A stretch of 64,000 nucleotides of DNA from assembly GCA_013399875.1 (NCBI GenBank), contig VXAZ01004636.1, positions 2,847,712 through 2,911,711 of the forward strand, in the 5' to 3' direction. Both the position numbers and the translations under genes were made by a program. The notes under the pieces were generated by a model, which worked only from the letters and a program-made list of their open reading frames with translations, made no database searches and was not told where the DNA came from. Shown piece by piece: positions 11,829 through 25,849 of the stretch (within the stretch, counting starts at the first letter, position 1; every line of letters starts with the position of its first letter). Origin of the DNA: Gymnorhina tibicen. Lineage: Eukaryota > Chordata > Aves > Passeriformes > Artamidae.

Positions 11829-14800
11829 GGAAGAATGGGAATGCATTTCTTGCCAAGGCCACATCACATAATAACAGACTAGAGAAAAATGAAAGGGCCC
11901 AGCATGAAAAATACAATGTAATTATCACCAACTGAGCAGCTGATAAAAGAAATGACAGAGTAAAATACACAAGTTTCACATGATGGAAATTCAGGGAAAG
12001 TGAATTTGTTACAAATACTGAGCAAACCAAAGGAGGAGACCTCACCATAAGCAAGACCTCTCACCTCCCAATCACTGAAAATTCCCTGCTCCTGCAGTAA
12101 GCAATTGCCATCCCATCACAAAAGGAGCTCCAGGACACCGAGCAGCAGAGCTGCTTGGATGTAACTTACAGGAGCATGTCCAAAATGAAGAGTGGGAGCA
12201 TCACACACTTAGAAGATGATTTTTCCATTCTGTCCTGTTTAGTTGAAATTCAGCCATCACACCAACATGAATTCAGCAAACACAGCATCAGCTGCCTTCT
12301 ATCAGCTAAACTGACAAGGACTGTTTTTAACACACCTGTGATGGGCAGATTTCAGAGATAAGTCTAAGTGAAAACAGAGACTACTGCAAGCATGAAAAAT
12401 CTGAACTGCCCTCTGGAAAGAAGTGCATATAGGGACATGGAATAAATATTATTAAGTTATTGTTGCTTAGTCTGTCAATGTTTCCATTTTGAATCAGCCT
12501 TCAGCCATTAAAACCTGGTTGAACCTGACAAATGAACAAGCCAAGTCTCGGGAAGAAAAAATTCTTTTTTCCTTACCCCCCAACCCAAATACATCCTGAC
12601 TTCAGTATCTTCAGCTTCTTTTGAGAGAAATATCCTCAATTTTGCATCTTTCTTTTGTACACATGTAATTGCAGCTAAAATGTTGCCCTACCTGTTCCCT
12701 GTTTTAGCACTCTTAGTTCCACGATTCCTGCAACCCTGACGGGGCAGGCAGCCGGCCTGTTCTGCACAGGGAGCACACACAGCACAGGCCTCTGTGCCCA
12801 CTGCTTCTCTGAACTGCAAGTACACAGAAATCGATACAGCAGTTGGAGCCTGGAAAACTGTTCAGGAACGCACAAAGGAAATGCACCATAGAAATGTAAG
12901 ATCATTAAAAGAATGTTATTATGGTTATTTATCCTAAAAATCCATCAAAGCCAGTAGGCCCTCCCTGCCCCTGCAGATACCTCGCTTTATCTACTGCACA
13001 CATCGATCACAACGGGCTCCTCTTCAGTGCCAGTGTTTTCTGCTCCTTCCTTGTTCTATGTGCCAAGCCAAAGAGAAGCAACAAAGGCTGGTGTTGTTCC
13101 TGGAAAAAAAAGGGTTCTGCAGGAGTCAGTGGGCAGCTTCCTTTCATGCACACACAGGCTCGTGTTCTGTACGGCGAGGGAACCTATGCAAACACGTTCC
13201 TGGAGCGATGTCTGTGCAATGGAAAGCATCCCACGGAATGTGTGTGGGTCCTGCACGTGGGACACGAGCCTGAGAAAGGTTTCAGAAGAATCCTCTGTGA
13301 TGGCAACTTGCTGTGTGGCTGCAGAGCCAGGCAGGCTGAGGTGTGTTAGCTGCCCACAGCCTCCCATTGTTACTGGGAAGGTGGTGACTTCCTCTTCATT
13401 GAATCTTTCCCCTTACTTTGCTCTTCCTTCCTGATGATAAATGCATTTTCTATTATTTCAACCAATTCAACATTACTTTTAGAAATTTTATCACTCATTC
13501 AGATTTCAGTCAGTGAGTCAAGCGGAAAAAATGTGTTCTCAAGCTGAGAGAAAACCCTCCCATTTAAAATCCCTGAGCCAAGAGCACCTCCCAGGCAACA
13601 ACCTCCAGCTGTTCTCACAGACAGAAAGAATGTGTGCACTCCATCAGTTCCCACCTAGGCCACTCCAGAGCATCTCCAGCAGGAAGGAGATCTAGCTGCC
13701 CAAAGCAGCAACCCCTGGCTCTTCCCAGGCCTCATCCCACCCAGCTCACCCAGCACTTCCCTCAATTACAAAAACCTCTTCATGTTCAGCTGATTAACAT
13801 CTTCCTGTGCCAGCAGAGGAATCTATCCCATAGCATTGTTCTCCCTGTTCCTGGGCCTCTGATTGTCACTTTTATCAGCTAAATAATAGTAATTTGAATG
13901 CAGAAACAATTATGGGATCCTATTTCCTCAGCTGTAGCCCTTGTCCCCAGCAGATTTACAGTTGGTGCTGTTTTGTCAAAGGCTGGATGCATGAGGAAGT
14001 TGCTCTGCCAGGCAGGGACGTACAAGGAACAGACAAAACATCACCTTCCAGTTTTCTAGAAATGTTTCCTCTAAAACAATGGTGGTTACAACGTGTTTGT
14101 ATCTTCTCCTGACCTGCTGCATACAGACAAGCCAAGGTGGTGCGTTTTCCTTAGTAAGAATGGGCAAGAGTTTGTGACTAGGACTGCTTTTTAACTTGTG
14201 CTGCTCATATTTCTGGCTCTAAAGTGCCCTACAGAAACCCAAAATCCCACTGAAGTGCTCCAGCTCCAAAACTTTCGCAAAACAGACATGAGAGCTGGAA
14301 CTGTCTTTTTCTTGTTCTCATTAGACACGTGAGTGAATCAGATCTAAGGATCTGTGCACACCTTTAAAGAGAAAGGACTGCAGGGCTACAGGGAACAACA
14401 GAGGAAAGGCATTAACGAGAGCACAGTAAATCTGAAAACTTGAAAGAAGAAAAACATTTTTCTTTTAAGTTTTTGAGCTTCATTTGTCACCACTGCAGAC
14501 AGATGGAATCTGCAAGCCCTCCCTTCCTGCCAATGCGGCAGAAGACACTGACACAATATAGAAACAGCTCTGGCAACAAACCAGACAACTCCTAAAGATG
14601 GGAACTCAGTGAGGGAAGAACCTGACAGCCTCCTGAGCACCTGATGCACTGGCTGAGCTCTAAGTTCTTGGTTGGGAGACTCCTAAGTGCTGGCCTGACT
14701 GTGCTCTCACAAGAGACACAGGAGCCTCAGTGCGGATTACAGACAGAACTGCTCCATTAATGCTGACCATTTTCTGAAATCCTACCCTTAACCTCACAGA

Positions 14801-17800
14801 AATTAGGACAAAATCCTTCTGGGGCACTGACTGTTCTCCCATTGAAGTTCTAACACAGCCTACGATACAGAGCTGGAATGAATACCTTACCTGGACTGGT
14901 AAATAAGAACAGGTATATTTGTAAGGTTCAGAAATGCAGGTTTAATTTTTCTACCATCAGTCACATAGAACTACAGTCAGGTATGTTCACTCTCTCTCCC
15001 TAAAACACAGAGGGTAGAATAAGAAAGAAGCATTTCAAACAAAACCACAACACGTAACAGATTTCCTTTGTTTTATTCATGACAAATGAAAGAAACGTGG
15101 TGAGACGCTGGTTTTTATATATGCAGTTACGTTACAGTTTTCAAACTAAGGCAGATCCTGTTGTGCTGGGGTTCTGCGAGGCTTTGAGGAGAGCACCAAC
15201 ACCTTTCACTCTCTCGTCTCAAAAGACATGGAAACATCATCTTGGTGTGGTATCAAAGATGTGGTAATTCCCCTCTACCCTTCTTAAAGCTTCTCTTTTT
15301 AGTGGCCAGTTCTACATTGTTACAAAGGCACAGAGCCCAAAATGGGATAGCAAGGAAGAGCTCAGGGTCTTTCTGCTCCCAATTTAACTTTGAAAAGTAG
15401 CACAGTTTTGTATTCCTGACTAGTAAACTGACCCTAGGAAGACATAAAAGTATTTCAGATGTTTAATACCCTGTTATGAATGGCAGAGAAAAAGATAAGC
15501 AAATAAGAACAGCAAAGAAAAGAAGAAAATGGAAAAATATTTTTGAGGAAATATTGAACGTCAGCAGAAACGAACAAACTTCCTCGTGTGCCATGTAAGT
15601 GTGTCTTTCCACATCTTTCAGGAGTCACACGAAGTACTTAAAATTTAACAAAAAACAGGGACAGAGCTGCTTCTACAACCTGTTCCAAACTGCAGTTGGT
15701 TGGGCATTGCGTATGAAGACAGTAATGCAGAAACAGCAAAATCTTTTTGTTTTTCAACGATGAAGAGATGGGATGAACCCACAGGAAAAAATTTCAACTA
15801 TTGAATAAAGCACCAGATTCCAACTTTTTGCTAACGAATGAAGCTCACAAAATCACATGTTTGGCTCTTGTAAGATTTCTCTATTTCAACTCTGGTAGTA
15901 GTCAAACAATATCCTCTATAATCCACACAAATGATCCTACGGTACTGTATTGGAAATAAAAAGATGCCAGAAAAATGAGTTACCGCTTAAGTCCGAGGCA
16001 CTGAATCCATTCTCATGTCAATGGCTGGCTTGGCAAAACCTCCTGCTGAAAATTTCAAAACTTCCGACTTCTCCAGACAAATTCGCTTCACCCCCTTCTC
16101 TTCATGACCGCTGGTCAGGGCAGCAACATTTTCTGTGAAAGACAGACAAGAAGGTTATTTCAAACAAATTTCAAATCTAATTTATTGTAAATTTTCCTTC
16201 TTGAGTGACCTCCTGATCTCTTAAATGCTATGAGAGCTGTGTACAAAGACACTTGAATTCTTTTCGGAATTCCGGCTGCATAGCTGGCACCCCAGACTTT
16301 TGTCCTCGTCCTTAACATTCCCATTTCTTTTCCATTCCTCAGGAACACATTGCTGCAGCCTTCCTTTAGTTTTATCTGCCCAACAGCCAAGCTGCAGCTT
16401 TGCATTGAAGATAGGCTGGAGGCACAGGCTGAGGAGCAGCCTGTAGAACCTACTGGAAGAATGAAGGACTTTTCCTAGAAAAAGGAGCAGAGCTCTTTGG
16501 AGTTATTTGAGGATACAGCACTGTCCAGTTCTTTTGGGGTTTTGCTTGTGGGGTTGTTTTTTTCCCTCCTCTGGTATTCTGCTTCTTGTGACTTCAAGTG
16601 TGAGCACATTTGTGGGTGACAAAGCTGGCAGAAAGCAAGCAAACACAAATTATTTGTATAAGGGAAGCCACAAATAACAAGGAGCAAAGCACTTAAACTT
16701 CTGTGCAAAGCAAACACAGCCTGGTGAGGGCACAGCCTGAGCAGCACAACCAGAACGCCTTGACAACGATTATCACCACAAAAAGACTTCTTAGGACATT
16801 TGAAAGGAAGATACTGAAATAGCCCTGCAGATGAGTAGCAACAAGTGAGATGAGTAAGAACCATCCTAGCACAAAACACACACGATGTGCTTGGAAATGG
16901 ACTGAATGAGAAGGGTGAATACTCTCGCACTGAAGGCAGGTGAGGGAACAGCCGCTAAATTAGAATTCAACTTGTGGCTCATTGTCTAAATGGAGATATT
17001 AGAGATGAGTCAAAAGCTTACTCCGGATAGAGAAGATTGAATCTTCTCCTAACCCAAGTGTTACCAACCAATTTGCTTTCGCAGATGGGATTAGCCAGAA
17101 ATAGGATGCAGGAGACGAAAAGGAATGAGAACTGAGCCCTGCAAAGCCTCCAGAAGGAATGTTCAGGGAACACCACAGTCCTTAGCAGTGTTAAAAACCT
17201 CACACAGCAGCACAATTTTTTTCTGCATATTATCAAGTTCTTTGAAATAACAGAGAAATAGCCCTAAAGAAAAGAGAAATCAGCCAACACTTCATGGCAT
17301 AGAATGGCTGCACTGAAAGATTATTTAAAGTGTCTGCATAAGGAGATGGATTTGTGTAAAATTTTAACCCCTTCCAAAGTGTCTTTTTTTCTGGCTAGAA
17401 GAACAAGAGACTGGGAACTTTGTGGATTCAGGCAGGATGCTGCAGTTCAAGCAGCTGGCCAGGGGAGGAGGAGAGATGGATTTCTCCTCCTTCGGTGTTT
17501 GAGGTGGCCCCGACTCCAACAGCCTGCAGTTCCCATTCCCAAATTGTGGGCAGCTCTGGGCACGTCTCTATAGGGAACAACAAACCAGGAAAACATTGCC
17601 AGAGCTGTATCTATATAATAAAATATCAACAGTTACACTCGTTTTTTAATTTTAGCTGCAGGCAGGCATTTGTACTTCTGTCCTAAAATTCTGCAGGCTT
17701 TGCCCAGCAAAATGCTCCGCTTGCTGTTTGCCTTTGCTTGTGGAGCTGCACTCCAACAGCTCTGGCACAGCTGGAGATGGCAGAGATTCACTGCCACAGC

Positions 17801-18607
17801 TGTATATAAATCTGGTGTTCCTGCAGCTCGTGAGGATCACTGAGGTGTTTTATAGGTGCCACAGAAAACATTTCATCTCCAGCATCAGCATATTGCACAT
17901 TAAATGGTAGCTAAGGCAACAGGTGGTACAGAGATCATAGATACAGTTGTCCTTGTACTCACAAGCAGCACAGGGACTTAAAAACCACAATCTACCACTC
18001 AAAAAGAAAAGACTCAAACCACTCCATATTCACTTCTGTTCCAGTGCCCAGTACTACAGATTAATTTAAAACATTTTAAGTTAATTGATAAAGATGATGT
18101 GCAATCCTTTTTAGCTGCTGTTCTAAAGAGGCAATTAATGTGGATGGAGTGAATGAAGCTGTAGATGAGTCCCCCTCCATCTTCCCCTTGGCTTTCCACA
18201 GAGGCTCAGGCAGGAGAAGCTCTGGATGAAAAGAGCTGCCATGTGACTCGGTCCCCTCCTCGCTGTCCTCACAGCACAAAGGGTGAGGAATGCTAAACAA
18301 ATGAATCACAAGCCGCTGCTGCAAACATCCCGACTCTCAGCAACTGCCAAGGCTGGGAGCAGCTCCCTGTCCTGTCAGCCTGAGTGACAGCCAGGGATAA
18401 AGGGGCACCTCTTCACAAGATTAGGAACAGGAAAACCGTTTCAAACCCCACCATCTGAATTATGATTGCTCACTGTGTAAGGAGGCAAAACCGGAAGCAA
18501 ATCCACAAGGAAACAAAGCATCATTTGGGAAATGTTTTTCCTATTCATGCTGATTGCAAGTGAACTCTTCCCGAGCTGTGAACAACTGGTGATGCTTCAG
18601 CATTCAG
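11829..18607. other. Non-coding DNA, no gene recognised
   Basis: Mixed AT-rich and mildly GC-rich sequence. A CpG-enriched patch lies at about 12990-13270. There, frames of 100-142 codons stay open in two plus-strand frames and one minus-strand frame at once, which points to base composition, not to a gene. A 151-codon minus-strand frame at 16475-16930 has no domain. A purine-rich stretch lies at 15485-15540. No repeat family was recognised. Confidence 0.65.
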
Positions 18608-18669
18608 CACATGGCCTGATTTTATCATAAAAACCCATCACATGGCCTGATTTTATCATAAAAACCCAT
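18608..18669. repeat. Perfect 31-bp tandem duplication
   Basis: Two identical head-to-tail copies of a 31-base unit beginning CACATGGCCTGATTTTATCA. Copy 1 runs 18608-18638 and copy 2 runs 18639-18669, without a mismatch. Perfect identity implies a recent slippage or unequal-exchange event, or an assembly or read artefact. The unit has no coding meaning. Confidence 0.95.
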
Positions 18670-21600
18670 CCTTGCCTTCAGCTGGCTGTCAGATTTGCCA
18701 AGCTGGTAGGATTCTGGCAACACTTGCGCTGTTTAATGTCTCAGCATGTTGTATCTTGGACACAAACCCCTGCAAAAATACCTAATTATAAATATTCATG
18801 TTCGTTATCCTTTTTGCATGATACAGTAAAGAGAGGGGGAACAGATTCTTTCCAATTGACTGAATCAGCAAAGCATGACAACATCACAGGGTCGATACCC
18901 ACCACCAAAGCATTCCCTTAAACCATGGGATCCCCTTCAGTGGAATTCCACAGGCTGCCCACACACCGTGTGCATGACAGCTTTGCCAAAGAGGCTGCAG
19001 GGGTCACCTGGCACAGAAAACGCTGCACACGGCAGTTCCCAGGCCCCCTGGGCAGCGTGAGGACACTGCTCTGGGTTGCTGCTGAGCTCTAGAGAGGCCA
19101 CTCCGGTGGTGGCATTACCCAGCCATTGACCAGGTAACTGAGAGATGTGCTCTGTTTTCAGAGTAATAACTTCTTTGCTTCAAAATTGTCTCCTTGGGCA
19201 AAGAAATGCTGCACACAGAATATATCCACTCTCGAAAGAGATAGAGAAAGGGAATGCATCAGTACAGGGAATGTGCAGCCCTTGACAGATATGTTTTTAA
19301 TACAAATTCATAGAGGTACACAAGAGACTCCAAAAAAGTTTAGAAGTCAAAACTTCTTATACTTTTAAAAATATTAAATACACGATGACTGTTTAAAATA
19401 GAACTGATTCATGGGGAGAAAGGAAGTACTTAATGACTTGCTCATGCTTAAGGACTCTTAAATAAAACAAGTAAGTATCTGTTACTCATGCATGTTTGAA
19501 GGATTTGCTACTCCCAAACGCTGATTTGAAAAGCTTTTGACACAGCAAGATGAAGACACATCCCCAAGGGCTGCCGTGTAAGCTGGAAGCCTGTGTGCTC
19601 TCAAACACTCTTCCTTTCATTGAAGAAGGGAAAGATTAGCAACAGGAAGAAAAAAATAAAGACTTAATTGTTTTGGCTTTGGAAATGAGGTGTCAATAAG
19701 ATTTTCTGGCCTGAAGAACCACCAAAGAACCCCAAATTATCATGTCAAGAAGTAGTGATTGAATTTGAGACCATCAGAGACTATCCAGGCCCTCAGCTGC
19801 ATCTCTCCTACTGTGATTGCTGGCCTAATATTACAGACCTAATTCAGTAAGAAGAGACAATTAACAGAAAAGACAAATTGCTACTAGCCACCCTCCATCC
19901 TTATGAATGAATCACGTAGTACAAACTTCAAACGCAGGGTTTATCAAGGCTTGGCCAAAATGCACTTTTGGCTATGGGATAGCAGGCAGGAACAATGAAG
20001 CAACACAAGTCTCTGCTCCACTTTTACTGCTTTCTGCTCTAATAAGCACAATTTCTTCTCTCAACAGCTACTGAAGACCTAGACTTTTAATGGTATTTCA
20101 CATTCACAAAAATCCTACGAATATTTGAATGTGGCTTCCCAGAGGAGGGCTCTTGGCACAGCAACACAAGCTCAGGTAGCAGCATGGACACAGGGATACA
20201 GGAAGAAGAAAAAGCTGGCAGTGTTGAGCAGCAGGAAAAACTGAGAGCAACAATAAACTGTCCCCAATCCCACACCCTCAAATGACTGTTTATGCAACTT
20301 GCTTTCACAAACTAACCCCCAGACTTGCACTGGGATTACAATTTGCATTTCAACCCACTCTCCCCCCACCCCCATTTGCTGCTTGCCCAGTTTTATTAGA
20401 ACCATCTGCAAGATCCTCCCCTTCCAGTTTCTCGTGTCGGGTAATCTGGCAGCTGCACTTTCTCATCTTTTCAAAATATCTTTGTTTCAAAGTTGTTGAG
20501 ATAGAAGGCTAAAAATTATCTTGAAAATCAACATAGAAACCACATCATATGCTGTGCTTTACAGATTGAAGGGGAAGAATGGAAGCTGGAGAATATATAT
20601 GTATTTTTAATGGGAAGATCAATGAGGGTTTTGAGGATCAATTAAAATTTTACCAATTCGATTTACCTGACAAAAGCCACAATTTACTGAAGTGCTGCAA
20701 GTTGCCACTGCAGAGGAGTTTCAGGCTCACCATTCTTACTGACAGGAACAAGAGAAATGCAGAGCAATATTTCCTTACAGCAGCTCTTGGCAAAAGCTAA
20801 GGGAGGAGAGTGCTAAGGGAAGGAGGGATGTCGGTGAAGTGAAGTAGTAGAGTTTGAATGGTTTTTGCAAATCATGATACAAGTATTACAAGTTTTTGAA
20901 TATCACATGCTTGCAACCCCCTTCATTAGCCTGTGCACGCTGCTGCTTAAGTTTCCATCTTTCTCTGCAACCCTCCTGAAAGATCTTCGTTCCCTTCTGT
21001 GTACAGATATCCCTGCTGTCACCAAGCTGTCCGTCCTGATGGGACAGCTCCTGCTGCAGCACAGGGCAGGGCACGTCAGCACTGCCGAAAAATGGCACAA
21101 ATCCTGGGCCTTTAATTGGTTCTGATATTCTTCTTCTCCAAATTGTTTCTGCAGAAGCGTTCACCTCGTTGCACAAGAATCCCCAACCTCCACTTTTGGG
21201 GATTAACAGAGGATTCTCTTCCAGATTTCTCCAAATCATCTCATAAAACATTTTTAATAAAGAAAATTCACTTCAAGTATGAACCCAAAATACTCAAGGA
21301 ACACTACTCCTACTGTCCTGTTTAGATTAATACAAACATTTTCTTTCTTTCTTATGTTGCTGCTATTTAAAAGGTAAGAAATAACTACAGACAACATTCA
21401 ACTGCCACCAAATAATGTTTGCACATGTGCAAATTTGAAGAATCTGTGACATGAACGGAATGATTTAAAATCTCCCCAGAGTTCCAGCAATGCTGGAAAT
21501 AACTTTCTCCACATATGCACACGAACTGCCTTTGACTATCAATCACATCCAAGCCCTGCTGTCATCTCCCGTGACCCTTCTGATTCTGTTTTATACAACC

Positions 21601-21888
21601 TCCAGCCCACGTCTTCCCTAAGCAAATTCCTAATTCCTTGTTTAACTAAACAAGACCATTTAAAGTTTCTCAAGCACTCTGACAAGGCTTCTACAGCTTC
21701 TACATGGGGATGCCATTTTCTTCCCACACTTTCCTTTCAATCCTAATAGACTATTTTTGGGTTTAAATAAAAGCATTAAGCAGGATTTCAAAATTGCCAT
21801 GAACAAATTGGCTTATCTTCTCCCTTGAACTTTATCATAAAACACAGACAAATTAAAGTGGCTTTAATTGCACAGGCTCTAGAAAAAG

Positions 21889-22003
21889 ATGCAAATGTAG
21901 TAATTTGAGTTGACAGATCATGCAAGGCAGACTTTAAAAGTATTTTCAGAAGCACTGGAAACAGCATGATCATAATCTAACTTTATAAATTTTATATGCA
22001 AAT
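21889..22003. promoter_or_regulatory. Candidate regulatory cluster with two octamers
   Basis: Two exact ATGCAAAT octamers (21889-21896 and 21996-22003), the POU-domain factor site. They lie 107 bases apart in AT-rich sequence that also contains a TGACAG word (21913-21918, Meis/TGIF type). This is typical of a vertebrate distal enhancer, but one genome's sequence cannot show conservation or activity, and octamers occur by chance at about one per 20-30 kb of AT-rich DNA per strand. Confidence 0.25.
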
Positions 22004-24806
22004 AAAAAATTAAAAACAATGCAGACCTGAAAATATTTAGAGAAAATCCATCTATTTCAATGAATAGTATAAAAAAAAGTAGATCTGCTCTTGAAAAAGT
22101 GTCCTGGAATCTCTCAGGAGAATTAATGGAATAACCACAGGGTTTGTGCGTCTGTGATCAACTAGCAGGAGAGATTTTTATTGAAACACTTAACATCACT
22201 TTTGTTAGCATATACTTCACTCCAGTGGCTTATTAGAAATTTTGATAAAAATAAGACATCTTGTGAAAGTAAGAAAGCTGAACAAAATCAAAGTCTGAGA
22301 GAACAAGCTTGACATTTCTCTTCCCACCCTCCAATGTATTGCAAAAAAAAAAAAAATTGATGAATAATCTCTTCCAAATCCTCTTTTCCAGTCACTTTTG
22401 ATCTTTACAGAATATATACATTTATATAAGCCAGAAACAACCACAAAAGCAATTTCAAACCCCCATCTCCATGCATACCCCTATTTCAAGGTATCATGAA
22501 TATATTAAGCTAAAATTGCAAACAAAGGAATGCTTGGGACCATAAAAAAAAATTACACCCTGCTGTAAATGCCATTTTTCTTGCTCTTGAATACATGATG
22601 TCGATTCCCTGGTTTCCATTCAACAAATAAAGCTGTGAAATGGCAGTGGATTTCCTGCTCCAAGTCCAGGCCCACATCCAAACAAGCCTAACACCAAAAC
22701 TGTGGCTGCCAGCCTCAAATATTCCCCCCCACAGGAACGAACACTCACGGATGTACGGCAGAGATTATCAGAAAATCTTATTGATTTGGGATTAGAGGAA
22801 GAAGTGGCAGATTGAACGTGTGCATGGCATTCTCCTCATGAAATCTGTTCCTATGAAATGAAGTTCCTGAGAGCAGCGGCTCCTGTGAGCCTGCTGAACA
22901 GCTTAATGCCACAGACAAAGGCAAATCAAGAGTCCCCAGCATCAGTGGGACTGGAAACTTCTGCCCAGCTGCAGTGAGAGCCCCAGGATAAACCCAGCAC
23001 GAATGCCACCCCTCCTGCCTGGGCACACCGCTTGCCAAAGGGCAGGGGGTCAGTGCAGCCTCTGCAGCCCTTGTAACTTGGGGGGATCCGCTGCCATGAG
23101 GCTGCACCCCTGTCCGGGGGATTCACCCACAGCTTGTTCTTTCCTGGGCTAAGGCAGAGCATCCATCTCTTGATTCTGTACTCTCAGTTATGAGCTGATG
23201 CCTCTGTCAGAACGGTCCTGCCATTTCCCTGGCTTGTCACACACCACCCCTCCCAAAACACAAGTATTCAGCCCGGGAAGCCAACTCAGCTTGAGCACAA
23301 ACCATCGCTGGAGCCCAGAGCCAGCGTGTGCCCCAGGAGAGAGGGCTCGTGGCTGCAGGCAGAGTGGGAACAGCATCCCAGACAAAGCTGGAAAATTCCA
23401 GAGATGTGTGGCACTGAGCTCTTCCCACAGCTACAGCCAGACAAAACTTAATTCAGCAGAAAGCTGTAGAGAAATGCTTTAGCTGAATTCTTCTCATCGC
23501 TCAAGTCAGAAATGCAATCTTTACTTAAATGTTAAGCCATGTACATGGACCATTAGTCAAAGTTCCTTTTCTTTTTTTAATAGTTTTAGCAGGTTTGACA
23601 TTTTGTAACGCTATTATTTTAAGTCTGGTCTGGACTAGAATTCACATATTAGGAAAATGATTTTCTAAAGACTATGCTAAAATATCTTCCACGTATTGCT
23701 ATCATTTGTCAAAGTTTTGCTTAAAAGCAGGTATTAAGATAATTGAAATGGATCAAAAATGGAATACTTCCAGGAACATAAATGATGGTTAAATTAAGCT
23801 TGTGACAAGAGCCAATCCACACATTTTGACTTCTCAATGAAGTACCATTTGACCTTGCAATGAGAAAGGCACTCATATGCTATGTAAATCTAAAGGAAGA
23901 GACTACATGAGAAAGCAAACTGAACTGGTTGAAACAGCCAGAAGGAAAAAAAAAGCCAACAAGTGGTGAAGGTGAGAAGAACGTCAGAAATCGAGCATCA
24001 GCTCAGTGAGAGAGCCAGAACTGTAGGGTCAGTCAACAGAATAAGCAGAGCTTGAAGACAGGTCACAACGTACAGTGCTCTGAATATAAACCCTGACTGA
24101 ACACTGACAAATCTAACAAAACCAGGACTATTTACTGAAAAGCCTCCTTAAGGCAAACAGCACTCAGGGTGACAGTAATGCTCCCTGCAAAGGCCTGAGG
24201 GCATGGGAAAGAGGCTCTGTGATTCCTTCCTAGGCTATTTCTCTCCCTCAAGTACTTAAGGCATTTTCCCTTGTTCCGACTGCAGTTTAAAAATACTGAT
24301 GGAAAACAACTAGAGCTGTAATAGGGAACTTCAAGTAGCACTTAATATTTCTGAAGTATTAAGATACAGAGTATGCATTTAAACAGCACAAAATTCAGCA
24401 AGTGTTCAATGGTTCCAGATTTTTTTCCCCAGTTATCTGAAATTCTCTTGCCTGAGCTGCATACATAGCACTGCACTGCTCAACACCACCCATTTACCCA
24501 CTCCACCACGCATAAGATTGAATGCACCAAGCAAACTACATCATAACCCAAAGCATTTCCATCTTTCAAAACACTGAAGAAAAAGATTATTTCTTTAAAG
24601 TCTCTCTTACTAGAGACAGGTTGGGCATTAGTGGTTTTGGCAGCTGTATGAAACAGCTGCAACTGGAAACAATCGGTACTGAGCAATCGGAAAGAGGCAA
24701 GGACAGAGGACAATACACTGCAAGCATTGCTCCAGTTCTGGCTTGGCATTAGACATAGAAGAGAGCTTGCTGCAGCCTCACTTCTACAAGGGCAGAGCAT
24801 TTGCTT

Positions 24807-24851
24807 AAAAAAAAAAAAAAACAAACCAAAAAAACAAAAACCCAAAAAACC
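24807..24851. repeat. A-rich low-complexity tract
   Basis: A run of about 15 A followed by A-runs interrupted by C, CC and CCC. It is similar in style to the complement of the 11772-11828 tract. It may be the decayed tail of a retroposed sequence on the plus strand, but the ~150 bases to its left show no recognised retroposon and no CR1 (which lacks poly(A)). Confidence 0.8.
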
Positions 24852-25849
24852 TGATGATACTGAAATTTAGGATCAAGATCAATGTAAGAGTTATGCACTT
24901 GCATTGATAAAGTATTGGTATGGAAAGGGAGACTGAGACGCTTTAATTCTAAACTCACTTGCCAGAGAAAAACGGTTATTTGAAACCTGCAGGTAAAGAA
25001 AAATGAGGCAAAATCAAAAGAGGGTAGTAAAGGACTATCAGAAGAGTACTGCAAATGGTGACACTTGGTAACATGCACAGCTGAAAGCCCACGGCTGACA
25101 AACAGTTCACTGGCAATGCAGAGAAAGAAGAAACAGGTATCAGCAGTAAGGGGGGAATCTTGGCTCACAAGTAAGAGCTGCTGGTGGACAGGAACAATTT
25201 GCCAGGTTGGTGCAGACCACAGGGCCAAAGGAACACGGTTCAGTGTGTTAAAGCAACTGTCCAGGGTGAAATGACCTCAGTGAGTGTTGTACTTCAGTAA
25301 CAGTTACCAAAGCTACAGAGGAATCTGCTAAATGCTCCTCTGGAAAATGATTTTATATGTTAGTTCAGAATAAAATTCCAAATTGGAAAGGCTGAAGCAG
25401 CAAGTTACTTTTTCAAACATTTTACTCCTAAACACAAATTTAAGGACAGAGGAGTTGACTGCCATGGGAAAGCAGGAGTGCTCCATCTGTGCAGGATAAA
25501 TTATAGACTTCATCTGAGAAGGGAGGATGCAATTCAGCTGCTGACATTTGAAACAACAGAGGTAACAAACTGCAGATTAAGCAAAGTTGCCAAATATCAA
25601 AGATGTTGAGAAGAAGATCAGAAGGATCATAAAAACTCCAAGGAGAGCCCCAGAGAGGACAAAAGTGGTTACAGGATGCCAGCAGCCTGGCAGATCAGCC
25701 CCAAATCCGGCATGTCCATTAGGCTGCTCCTGGCACCAGCCCAGAGCATCGAGGCACAAACAGCACCACTTTCTCCAAACTCGCTCCCATCTCCAGCCAT
25801 GAGCAGCTTAGAGACTTCCTGTAAAAGAACTGGGGTCTCTGTACTTCAT

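Larger units (their letters stand above)
18670..25849. other. Non-coding DNA, no gene recognised
   Basis: No exon or RNA gene recognised. Contents include a candidate regulatory cluster at 21780-22060 (two perfect octamers), a 14-A run at 22343-22356, and an A-rich tract with short C interruptions at 24807-24851. The 159-codon minus-strand frame at 24749-25228 partly translates that A-rich tract into Phe-rich sequence and is judged spurious. Confidence 0.65.

Noticed and set aside
12921..13349. Plus-strand frame of 142 codons containing LYGEGTYAN, reminiscent of the YGxGTYF motif of PARP-type ADP-ribosyltransferases
   Set aside because: The rest of the catalytic domain (the preceding HG block and the following VLVG/Glu region) is not recognisable, and two other frames are equally open across the same CpG-rich patch, so this is most likely coincidence.
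16475..16930. 151-codon minus-strand frame with Cys-rich segments
   Set aside because: No regular Cys/His spacing, no recognised family, no splice or promoter context, and chance length.
17297..17312. CATAGAATGGCT resembling the start of an antisense CR1 tail
   Set aside because: The sequence does not continue into the TTGGAAGGGACC-type block that should follow.
24807..24851. A-rich tract as the poly(A) tail of a processed pseudogene
   Set aside because: No recognisable coding sequence precedes it, and no flanking direct repeats are evident.
24749..25228. Longest open frame, 159 codons on the minus strand
   Set aside because: Part of it is a Phe/Val-rich translation of an A-rich low-complexity tract. 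It has no domain, and its length is close to what chance gives in 64 kb over six frames.
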